Below, piece by piece: positions 36,201 through 49,100 of a DNA stretch of 64,000 nucleotides. The number at the start of each line of letters is the position of its first letter. Within the stretch, counting starts at the first letter, position 1. Source of the stretch: Plazaster borealis (taxonomy: Eukaryota; Echinodermata; Asteroidea; Forcipulatida; Labidiasteridae); the NCBI GenBank assembly GCA_021014325.1, contig CM037471.1, forward strand, positions 21,348,818 to 21,412,817. Reading direction: 5' to 3'. A model generated the notes under the pieces. That model did not search any database. It was given only the letters and a program-made list of their open reading frames with translations, and was not told where the DNA came from. A program made the translations under genes and the position numbers.

Positions 36201-39200
36201 CATATCCTACTCATGTACATGGTGCTGCTGCAAACCTTACTACATTGAAGATTGTATCTCCACCATGTAAAGTTTCATATCCTACTCATGTACATGGTGC
36301 TGCTGCAAACCTTACTACATTGAAGATTGTATCTCCACCATGTAAAGTTTCATATCCTACTCATGTACATGGTGCTGCTGCAATCCTTACTACATTGAAG
36401 ATTGTATCTCCACCATGTAAAGTTTCATATCCTACTCATGTACATGGTGCTGCTGCAAACCTTACTACATTGAAGATTGTATCTCCACCATGTAAAGTTT
36501 CATATCCTACTCATGTACATGGTGCTGCTGCAATCCTTACTACATTGAAGATTGTATCTCCACCATGTAAAGTTTCATATCCTACTCATGTACATGGTGC
36601 TGCTGCAAACCTTACTACATTGAAGATTGTATCTCCACCATGTAAAGTTTCATATCCTACTCATGTACATGGTGCTGCTGCAAACCTTACTACATTGAAG
36701 ATTGTATCTCCACCATGTAAAGTTTCATATCCTACTCATGTACATGGTGCTGCTGCAATCCTTACTACATTGAAGATTGTATCTCCACCATGTAAAGTTT
36801 CATATCCTACTCATGTACATGGTGCTGCTGCAAACCTTACTACATTGAAGATTGTATCTCCACCATGTAAAGTTTCATATCCTACTCATGTACATGGTGC
36901 TGCTGCAAACCTTACTACATTGAAGATTGTATCTCCACCATGTAAAGTTTCATATCCTACTCATGTACATGGTGCTGCTGCAATCCTTACTACATTGAAG
37001 ATTGTATCTCCACCATGTAAAGTTTCATATCCTACTCATGTACATGGTGCTGCTGCAAACCTTACTACATTGAAGATTGTATCTCCACCATGTAAAGTTT
37101 CATATCCTACTCATGTACATGGTGCTGCTGCAATCCTTACTACATTGAAGATTGTATCTCCACCATGTAAAGTTTCATATCCTACTCATGTACATGGTGC
37201 TGCTGCAAACCTTACTACATTGAAGATTGTATCTCCACCATGTAAAGTTTCATATCCTACTCATGTACATGGTGCTGCTGCAAACCTTACTACATTGAAG
37301 ATTGTATCTCCACCATGTAAAGTTTCATATCCTACTCATGTACATGGTGCTGCTGCAAACCTTACTACATTGAAGATTGTATCTCCACCATGCAAAGTTT
37401 CATATCCTACTCACGTACATGGTGCTGCTGCAATCCTTACTACATTGAAGATTGTATCTCCACCATGTAAAGTTTCAAAACCTACTCATGTACATGGTGC
37501 TGCTGCAAACCTTACTACATTGAAGATTGTATCTCCACCATGTAAAGTTTCATATCCTACTCATGTACATGGTGTTGCTGCAAACCTTACTACATTGAAG
37601 ATTGTATCTCCACCATGTAAAGTTTCAAAACCTACTCATGTACATGGTGTTGCTGCAAACCTTACTACATTGAAGATTGTATCTCCACCATGTAAAGTTT
37701 CAAAACCTACTCATGTACATGGTGTTGCTGCAAACCTTACTACATTGAAGATTGTATCTCCACCATGTAAAGTTTCATATCCTACTCACGTACATGGTGC
37801 TGCTGCAAACCTTACTACATTGAAGATTGTATCTCCACCATGTAAAGTTTCAAAACCTACTCATGTACATGTTGTTGCTGCAAACCTTACTACATTGAAG
37901 ATTGTATCTCCACCATGTAAAGTTTCATATCCTACTCACGTACATGGTGCTGCTGCAAACCTTACTACATTGAAGATTGTATCTCCACCATGTAAAGTTT
38001 CAAAACCTACTCATGTACATGGTGTTGCTGCAAACCTTACTACATTGAAGATTGTATCTCCACCATGTAAAGTTTCATATCCTACTCACGTACATGGTGC
38101 TGCTGCAAACCTTACTACATTGAAGATTGTATCTCCACCATGTAAAGTTTCATATCCTACTCACGTACATGGTGCTGCTGCAAACCTTACTACATTGAAG
38201 ATTGTATCTCCACCATGTAAAGTTTCATATCCTACTCACGTACATGGTGCTGCTGCAAACCTTACTACATTGAAGATTGTATCTCCACCATGTAAAGTTT
38301 CATATCCTACTCATGTACATGGTGCTGCTGCAAACCTTACTACATTGAAGATTGTATCTCCACCATGTAAAGTTTCATATCCTACTCACGTACATGGTGT
38401 TGCTGCAAACCTTACTACATTGAAGATTGTATCTCCACCATGTAAAGTTTAATATCCTACTCATGTACATGGTGCTGCTGCAAATCTTACTAGATTGTAT
38501 CTCCACCATGCAAAGTTTCAAATCCTACCCATGTACATGGTGTTGCAGCAAACATTACTAGATTGTATCTCCCCCATGCAAAGTTTCAAATCCTACCCAT
38601 GTACACACCTGTACATGGTGTTGCAGCAAACCTAACAAGATTGTATCTCCACCATGCAAAGTTTCAAATCCTACTCATGTACATGGTGTTGCTGCAAACC
38701 TTACTAGATTGTATCTCCACCATGCAAAGTTTCAAATCCTACCCATGTACATGGTGTTGCAGCAAACCTAACTAGATTGTATCTCCACCATGCAAAGTTT
38801 CAAATCCTACTCATGTACATGGTGCTACTGCAATCCTTACTAGATTGTATCTCCACCATGCAAAGTTTCAAATCCTACCCATGTACATGGTGTTGCAGCA
38901 AACCTAACTAGATTGTATCTCCACCATGCAAAGTTTCAAATCCTACTCATGTACATGGCGCTACTGCAAACCTTACTTGATTGTATCTCCACCATGCAAA
39001 GTTTCAAATCCTACCCATGTACATGGTGGTGCAGCAAACCTAACTAGATTGTATCTCCACCATGCAAAGTTTCAAATCCTACCCATGTACATGGTGGTGC
39101 AGCAAACCTAACTAGATTGTATCTCCACCATGCAAAGTTTCAAATCCTACCCATGTACATGGTGGTGCAGCAAACCTAACTAGATTGTATCTCCACCATG

Positions 39201-42200
39201 CAAAGTTTCAAATCCTACCCATGTACATGGTGGTGCAGCAAACCTAACTAGATTGTATCTCCACCATGCAAAGTTTCAAATCCTACTCATGTACATGGTG
39301 TTGCTGCAAACCTTACTTGATTGTATCTCCACCATGCAAAGTTTCAAATCCTACCCATGTACATGGTGGTGCAGCAAACCTAACTAGATTGTATCTCCAC
39401 CATGCAAAGTTTCAAATCCTACCCATGTACACATGTACATGGTATTCGAGCAAACCTTAATAGATTGTATCTCCACCATGCAAAGTTTCAAATCCTACTC
39501 ATGTACATGGTGTTGCAGCAAACCTTACTAGATTGTATCACCACCATGCAAAGTTTCAAATCCTACTCATGTACATGGTGTTACTGCAAACCTTACTAGA
39601 TTGTATCACCACCATGCAAAGTTTCAAATCCAACTCATGTCCATGATGCTAACTGCAAACCTTACTAGATTGTATCTCCGCCATGTTCAGTTAAACAAAA
39701 AAAGCCCCTTATATTAATATGTAACATAGGAATGCTTTCATCATGGATTGCACCAGTTCTGTCATCAACAGCCTAATTTTTTTGAATAGACTATGAACAA
39801 AATTAGTACTAAATGACAAATGGAATGAGGATTGGGATGTATGACAAATAAATTGGATACCTACCGATGGAAACTACTTGTATCGCAATGGCTCCAGTCT
39901 GTTGTATGTTTGCAAACCTGAAAAACAATCAAAAATAATAAATAACAATAATGCGCATTTATATATGGCCAAATAATAATAGTAATAACTCGAGATTCTG
40001 TTTTTGTTGGTTACAAAAACAAGGTGTTCGTGAGTGATGTCATCAAATTATGATTAAATGAATTGGTGAAAAAAATCTTATGTTTGGTTCAGAAGTCAAA
40101 TGGGGTCACATTTTGTGTATTGCTTGTTGAGATTTTAAAGACATGTTTAATGACGTATTGATTGTAAAAATCCATTGTGTGCATGGTACAGGATATGTTT
40201 CTGACAAACATTAAATTTCATTTTCCGGTTTAAAACGGAAGTCAAGGTCAAACGGGGTCACAATTAGTGTGCGTATGTCAGGTTTTATAAAGACCTTTCA
40301 GATGATGTGTGGATTGTAAAAATCCAGTGTGTGGTTCAAGAGTTACGAATATTAAATTTTATCTTCCGGTTTGAACGGGAAGTCAAGGTCAAATGAGGTC
40401 ACATTTTGTGTATTGTTTCTTAAGTTGTTACATACTTTCCCAATAATGTATAGATTGTAAAAATCCAATGTGTTGTTTAGAAGTTACGATTTGTTGAAAC
40501 TTTAACTTTCACTTTCCGGTTTGAACCGGAAGTCAAGGTCAAATAAGGTCACAGTGTGTAGCGTTTCTTAAATTATTGGAGCCCTTTCTGATGATGTATA
40601 GATGATTTAATATCCAATTTGTGGTTCAGGAGTTCTGATTTTTTCAAATTTTAAATTTCATCTTCCGGTTTGAACAGGAAGTAAAGGTCAATTGGGGTCA
40701 CATTCTGTATATCGTTTTTAAAGTTGTTACATACTTTCCGAATGATGAATAGATTGTAAAAATCGAATGAGTTGTTCAGAAGTTAAGATATTTCTAAATA
40801 TTAAATTTTCACCTTCCGGTTTGAACCAGAATTCAAGGTCAAACAGGGTCACACTTTGTGTAGCGCGTGTTAAGTTTATTAAGACCTTTCAGATGATGTA
40901 TGGATTGCAAATATCCAATGTGTGGTTCAGGAGTTATGACACTTTCAAATATTGAATTTTTCGTTCGTTGTTTCTTTGTATATTGCACAGTCACGCCAAA
41001 TGTATTCATACATGTAGCTGTACAGTACATACATTAGTTTTCAACTGGAGCGTCTTGGAACCAAGACTATACACACTGTCACTCACTACAGCGTGTTCGT
41101 AGGGCCTACATATCGTGCCGTCGTGCGTTGTCAACGTGAGTCACGTCAATGTTGATCCACAAGAGGGCGCTATTTTAGGAAAACTGTATTAGCAAACCGG
41201 TGGACAAAAAAAACGTTCACGGACTTGGAACCAAGTCAAATTCAGCATATGTGTACACGTATCACGCGTTGTCAACACGCGCTTTAACGTCTGGTTTTGA
41301 CCAGATGTAAACATCAAAATGTTGTCATATCTGTGCAAAAGTTTGAGAAGGCTCAATCATGTATAACCTGATGCAAAAATTATGATAAACAAATACGTGG
41401 TTTTTGAGATATGAATTTAAATTGAATTTTTGAAATTTTCAGCTTCCAGTTTGAACCGGAAGTCAAGGTCAAATTGGGTCATGCATTGTATAGCGTTTGT
41501 TGAACTTTTAACAACCTATCCGATGATGTGTAGATTGTAAAAATCCAACATGTGGTTCATGAGTTATGATTTTTTACAGATAATAAACTTTGATTTATTG
41601 TAATTCAATACCTGATGACGTCATCATGACATCATCAAGTTTGTGCCGTCTTGATATTGAGGTTCAATTGTCTGATGAGTTGCAATGCTCAATTCCATTT
41701 TAATCTTGAGTTATGCCCCAAAATATATTTTTTTATGAAAAACAAACAAAGGCAAACTTTGACCTTCCGGTACGACCGGAAGTAAAGGTCATACGATTTT
41801 GGCGTTAACTTTTGAAATGTTGCCTCAGTCTTCATCAATCCGATGCCCAATAATGAACATCGTAGCTTCTCAATTCAAGGATATACAGAGAATAGCAAAT
41901 AATCATTTTTCAACTTTAAAAACCTTGTAATTGGACACCTGATGACGTCATCATGACGTCAGTAAGTTTGTGCCGTCTTCATATTGAGGTTCAATTGTCT
42001 GATGAGTTTCAAAGTTCAATTCAATTTCAATCTTGAGTTATGATTTAGAGAAGAGTTCCGTGGAAGGAGGAAGAAGATGAAGAAGAAAAAAAAAAAAAAA
42101 CAGAACAATAACAAGGAGGTGTTCGTGCTTGTATTGCACGAACACCTAAAAAGAAAAAAAACAGAACAATAACAAGGAGGTGTTCGTGCTTGTATTGCAC

Positions 42201-43121
42201 GAACACCTAATATTAAATAATGGGTTCTTATAGCGCTTTATCACACCCCTAGGGGGGACGTATCAAAGTGCTCACTATTTGGTTTTCAACAGAATAAGCA
42301 GAGCTATGTTTTGTATCTGAGACCCATTTATGTAGCACCTTCTAAATGGTTTACAAGGTGCTGCGGCGTATTCAGCAGCCACTGCCAGAAACAACGGGCA
42401 AACCCCTTCTATTACACAACACATGGGACCAACGGCTTTACATCCCATCCGAAGGACAATGCAATAGTGGTTTTAAGTGTCTTGTTTTGAAGGACACGAG
42501 TGTCAAGACAGGGACTCGAACCCACACTCTGCTGATCAGAAACACAAGACCTTGAGTCCAGTGCGCTTGTCCTCTCTGCCATGACACGCCACATATCCAT
42601 CAATGAACAAATGCTCAACGCACCTAAAAGAAAATCTTTAATTTAATGAAATACCATAACCGTCAAATGTGTTTTTAACCATCTCCTAACTGTTGTTCTG
42701 CCAGAGAATGACCTTAGGGTGGTGGCAGAAAATTCCAAAGACGAGGGGCTGCTGATTCAAAGGCCATGTACTCCTCCCCCTCCCCCAACAGACAACCTCG
42801 GAGTTCTGGGTGGCATGGTTGGCTTGTGCGTAAAGCGCTCGCCTCTCACCAAGGTGACCCAGGTTCGATACCTGGCCAGGGCCATGTGAGTTGAGTTGTG
42901 CGTTGGTTCTCTGCTGTGCCACGAGGGTTTTCCAGACCATCCGGTTTTCCTCCCTCGGAAAAAATCAAACACTTTCGATTTCTGGCTGTGCTCAGTGGTC
43001 ATAATGGGTTGATGTGGCTGGCTGCCAAAGGCGCCCTTGCATGCCTGCTTCTCGAACATGTTGTAGCCGCGTCCTTCGCAATTCAGCTCTTAGCTGCCAG
43101 TAAGGATGATTAGCCTCCCAA

Positions 43122-43153
<32 letters not shown>

Positions 43154-46100
43154 CATCAGTTTCATCTCGATCGATGATCAAAGGCCGAAAATGCAAAAAA
43201 AGCCTTGGTCCATCTATCAATCTCGGACTATGTTAAAAAATAAGATGACTTTAATAGTCAAACTGCTTTCATTGTATTATTTGGATTTGTGAATCTCACA
43301 CAGATCCACAGATCAAAGTAGCTCCACATACCTTGCAGGAAAAATACTGAATGTTGGAGCGCCATAAACTTCACTCAGTGACGGATTTGCGCTTTATAAA
43401 TGTCTCTTTATTATTATTGATATTATTATTTCGGTAATTTAAAGGTACTGCGCCTTAAAACGCTGAGCGCCTAAAATGCAGGAAATTACAGTACCAAATT
43501 TTCCCAAAACAAAAACCATCTGAAATAACTTGGAAATCACAATCACATCTTACCTGTGTATGACCGATTGGGTCTCCTGAGTCAGCAACTTTCTATTATA
43601 CTCGTAGCCACGTGGTAGAGCCCCCATGTGCTGTGCCCAAGAACTACAAGGCAAAGTTTTAGGTTTAAGACAAAACCATGGATAACCAAATGTCTCATCC
43701 GAGAAGTCACAGAACCCCCTGGATCGTTGAGATTCCAGAGTTCCAAGGTACATGTCTTTTGTGATGTGACATGGCACTATCTCTTTTTGGTTTCCGAGCA
43801 CGAACATTCCGTCGTAGGCAAACCGAGCCGATCCAATCTCACGGTGATGCTTGAGCAGCGATACATACTCACTGGACTTGATAAGCTCAACCTTCATGTG
43901 GACAACACCTGTCCAACGCAGGACAAACTCCGCTGTGTAGGTGCCGTTTTGATGGTCCGTGATTCTATCCGCCGGTTGACTGGCTTGCAGATCATCGCTA
44001 AATATCTTCACCTGCAACAGGAAGATGGTTGACAGGTTTTTAAAAAAAGATTATTGAGGTTCCATTGATACTTGTACTGCACATTGGTCATAGGGATAAT
44101 ATGCTATTATTTGTGTTTACCCATACACCGATGTGTGTTGAGCACAAGTCCACAGGGATATTACTCGGGTGAGATTTGAAACCCATGACCTTGGAAGATG
44201 TCTTGACACACTAGACCACCGAGCTTTCCCGGCAGCTAAAGGCAGTTCGAATCCTATATTTTAGCAGGGTTGCCAAAATATTTGTCAAAACCAAAATTTC
44301 AATCAATCACATAAATCATGCAGAAAGCCAAGGTTCCGATATGTTTTTGTGTCAATGTAATATGAAAAGGGCCTATTCACACTACTGAATTGGAAATTCT
44401 AGGTTTGTTTCACGCTGATGTATTTTTTTGTGGGAAAAATTAAACATCCAGTATGCTAACCACAGGGTTAACTCACTAAACCCTACCTCAAATCCTTCAC
44501 TCAGTGATGCTCATGGTGCTCCAACATTATTGCCCTGGTCACTGGCCCATTTATTTCATTCCTTTTAAAACCATCTCAGCTCCCTGGGGAGTATACATCC
44601 TGTGCTGCCACGTATGACCAGACTTGTATTTTCATAGATATATGACTTTGAAAAGTGCACCTTTAATGTGATGTCACGTGACACGTGATAACGTCATCAT
44701 GACAGCATCTCATTGTTCACATATAACCTGTCCCTGTGTATGGACACAGCCAGATTCAACTCAAACAGACTCCTTCCGTGGATATATGACATCAAAAAGT
44801 GCACCTTTAATGTGATGTCACGTGACACATGATGACCTCATGATGACATCACTCTTCAAGAAACCACATCTATATGGGTCTTTCCATAAATAAGGGGGCC
44901 AAAGCGTGACATGGTGTTATATCTCAAAAGATAATGTACTTTCTATATTCTTTGCATGTTTAAGTGGTGGGGATAGCTCATACGTTTAATGTATAACTTC
45001 AATTTCTCGAATCAGATGTTTTGTTTTCATATACGATCCAAAACTATCCATCACACTGTAACGGAGACACCGGTGTCTCAGTTACAGTATGAAGTGTGAA
45101 ACTTGTGACTTGTTTTGCCATAAATTAGTAGGTTTTCATTGAAAATTTAAATTTCAAAGGGTAATATGTAAACATCATTGGTATACTGTAATTCAGCTAT
45201 TTTCAATGAAAACCTTCAAACGTTGGCCAAGCAGTAAAAGCCGACAGTTTTACGCGTAACCGTGAACACTGGTCCCCTACTTTATGGAAAAACCCATATA
45301 CGGTCTATACACGTGTATGTGTATGCCAAGTTTGATCAATATGTCAGGTTGTTTGATGGCAAAAGTGCCATCCAGAAAATCATGTGTACATTGTCTATAT
45401 GTGGGATTTGGGATAGAACTAAAATAAGAACAAGTCAATAACAAATCAGAACAACAACAAAGCCTTTACCAGATTGAGTGCCGGAAAAGCCAAACAAAAA
45501 GCAAACAATAACAATAGGTGTTCAGCTGTTGTCTGAACACCTACAGATCTAATGAACTCACAGATGGTATAAAGTAAAGGAAGTAGACTCATTACATAAT
45601 TTTCTGAAGGAACATATGGTACAAAGTGTAATCAGTTCTTTGTGCTGGCTCCACAAAGAAAAATGGAGCCAGCTAATAAAAAAAATCCATTCCCACACAA
45701 TTGTTGCCTTGATTATTGAATGCACACATGCACCGGTGTGGTTTATTGCACTTGCATTATTATTGAAATTAAATATTTCTGGTAATCAAACCAAGGATGC
45801 CTCATTTGAACTTAATCACTGTATTAATGACTGTAGGTCGCAAGCTTGAAGAAACCTGTAAGCAAGGGTGCTTGGTATGTGAACCAGAAACACCTATGTG
45901 TACTCTTCAACCATTAAAGTGTTCTGGGTACTTTTACATGCACTACCAATCCCAGCACACAGGACCATGTACGGCTTAATGTCCCATCCAAACGACAAAG
46001 TAAAAATGGGAAAGCATCTTGCTCAAGGACACAAGTGCCACCCATGTCTCGAACCCACACTCTACTGATCAGAAACACCAGATACATGTAGGCCATACGG

Positions 46101-49100
46101 TGTAAATGAAAAGATGCCTGGCAAATGAGTTTCCTTCCGACCCCAAAGGGTCTAAGAGAACTCTGCGGTTTTGAACAGGGTAATTGCTGGAGATCACGAT
46201 TCTGAAAGTTCTCCACAAAAACGCCAGTCAAATTCAAGTAATTAGCGACCAAACATTGAATTTCTTGTGAAAAAAGGGCGGGGACGTGACAAAGTTCTGT
46301 CACAAGAAATTCTGAACTTACAGTTCGTGAGCAAACTTATTTTTTGACAGTATTCCCAAGTTTTTGAAGAAAAGTATCACTTCAGACAGAAGTTAAGATC
46401 TAGCAGAACGCTACTTCAAACTTACCCTTTTAACCTCTAGAAGTAAATTCTCTTAGAACAGCATATTGCACAACAAGTGGTGAGAGTTGTGGTTAACGAC
46501 AAAGAGCGCGCGGTGTTCAAAGTTTGCGCCCGAGCTATCCTGCTCAAATTTTAAAATCATGCAAGGAAAACAAGTTTGTTACGTAAAAAAATGGCACACC
46601 ACACAAAATTTTTAAATGGCCATGCGCCCAACAGTGCAATGTTTGGTCGCTTATTACTCAAATTTGACTGGCGTTTTTGTGGAGAACTTTTTGAATCGTA
46701 ATCTCCAGCAATTACCCGCAGAGTTCTCTTAGACCCACAAAGGTAGGAATGGGACGAGAAGATACAGTTTAGCCCGTATGGCCTAAGAGCTTGAGTCCGG
46801 TGATCTGGACCGCTCAGCCACGACACGCCACTTTTAACAATGACTGTCCCAATCATGAGGTTTTGATCAATACTTTATGGCTCAAGGATATCATTTAATA
46901 GATGTTTCAAACTTCCTATAAAATGTGGCTATAAAAAACCCCACAATATAGGGTGTTATCCTTACACGAGTATTTAAGCAATCTCATTGCTTTCCCAGAG
47001 TCCTTAGGAAATTAATCAACTTGGGCTACTTCGGTGGGATTCAAACAAACGATCAACTCAATCTAGATCAGATGTCTACACCACAACACCACAGAATGTG
47101 CCCGGTGACAAGAGACCAGTTTTTATCCAGTATTAAACAACAGAGGGTACCACAAATGCAATAAATGCATCAAGGGAAATCCCCCAACATAAAATCTTTT
47201 CCCTGAGGCATTACAAAAATTGTTGGCATCATTTTACAAAAATGTTGTGTCGTGATAGGAATCAAGCTCCGGTGGCTAAAGTCATCGGAGTGTGGGGGGT
47301 TCGAGTCCCGGTCGTTACATTTGATTCCATGCTGTAATTGCTCCTCAACACACCATTTCCGAATCGGGAGACTATGTAGTTCTGAAAAGAACTGTCCAGC
47401 TTATTAAGTACTACCTGGGGGAGGTAGGAAATCGGCTGGGACTACTACTTTACCTAGTAGTTAATAAGCAGGACAATTCTTTTCAGAACTAAGTAGTCTC
47501 CCGAATTCCAAAATCTACTCTGCGGTAGTAGAATAAATAACAAGACAAGTTCTCTAAGAACAACTACACAGCAAAGTATATGAACACATGGTGTTACCGC
47601 ACACTGAATATGCAGTAATTATTATCTTACCCAGAAGTAATCTCCACCATACGTCTTCAACCTGTTGTGTCGATCCCGCACCTCGATATGAAGCTCCAGT
47701 TTGTCACACAACGTGTAGTGCAACGAAGGGTCCATTTGCTTGACTGTAAAAAAGGAATGCTCAGCGTCTGTGGGATTGGAAAAATTAACAGTGCCTGAGG
47801 TCTTGGTGGCTGTTTGGGTTGGAGTCAAGTGCTTCTGCTGTGGTGCAACAACATGGTGGATAACTGCTTGGGTGATATCAGCCGATTGTGACCCTGCAAT
47901 CTCATCGTAGATATCGACTCCTGCGACCCTTGCAAGAGGTGCATGTACTCGCTGAGACTGGACCTTTGATCAAAACGATTAATTTGGAATATCAGTGATC
48001 CAACAGTAACACAAAATCAGTCAATCGATCAATCATCAGGCATTTGTTGAGGGCCATCATTCTAGTTGCCTCTTCCAAGGAACTTAAAGGCACTGAACAC
48101 ATTTGGTAATTGTCAAAGACCAGTGTTCTCACTTGGTGTATCCCCACATATGCATAAAATAACAAGCCTTTGAAAATTTGGGCTCAATTGGTCATCGAAG
48201 TTGCAAGAAAATGATGAAAGAAAAAACACCCTTGCTGTACAAATTTGTGTGCTTTCAGATAGGAATAAAAACTTCTTGCAAGAAGTTTTTATTATTTTTT
48301 GAGAAATTACCTCTTTCTCAAAAACTACGTTACTTCAGAGGGAGTCGTTTCCTACAATGTTTTATACTATCAACAGCTCTCCGTTGCTTGTTTACCAAGT
48401 AAGTTTTTATGCTAATATTTGTTTTGAGTCATTACAAAACGTGTACAATACCTTTAATTTAGAAAAGTGAAGACAAATTTAAGACAAAAGAGTTTACAGA
48501 ATTTCATGTAAAAATGACAAGTACATATGTACATTAAAACAATAATTATGCGTATCACTTTGTTTAAGATCGATTACAATTGTTTGGAAGGACAAATATT
48601 ATAAAAGATGCTGGGACCGACTTTTGGCTGATTTGACCTGAAAGTTTACAAATGTAGATTAAAATCTAAATAGCAATTTTTTTAGATTCAAGAAAGTTAC
48701 AAGCCTTTCATTTAAGGTATTGCACACAAAAACTTCCAGTGATCAGGTGATAAGTGCTAATTTATCAAAAACCTGCAAATGAATTATTTTCGGGATCCCG
48801 ACATTATCTCATATTCCTCAGCCATGTACTGTACAAATAATAATTGTGCATTGTCCAGGGCATACATGTATGAACAAGTTTTTGTTTCTTTTTTTGTTTT
48901 GAAACAGTATCGTCTGTCAAAAATCGTTCAGATAAAACAATGTTTTTAAATACAAATTATGTAGTGCAAATTGGTCCATGCAGCTTTAATTGTTTTGCAT
49001 TCCGAACCTGAAAACAAAAATTCTTTGTGAAAACATTGTTTTTATTTATCCTTTAGTTGTCTGCTTCTCTTATTTTGTTTTTTTAAGTCTTCTGCTTCTC

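Noticed and set aside
28804..38452. Series of long plus-strand frames (97-760 codons) with a 25-residue repeat
   Set aside because: They arise because the satellite unit is 75 bp. No in-frame ATG exists, breaks fall exactly at 68-bp units, and the region is an intron of an opposite-strand gene.
28700..39690. CRISPR-like array of regular repeats
   Set aside because: Units are directly adjacent with no unique spacers, and the context is animal nuclear DNA.
42495..42595. Functional tRNA-Leu gene
   Set aside because: B box and anticodon-like loop are present, but the D-arm is degenerate and a SINE body follows with related copies nearby.
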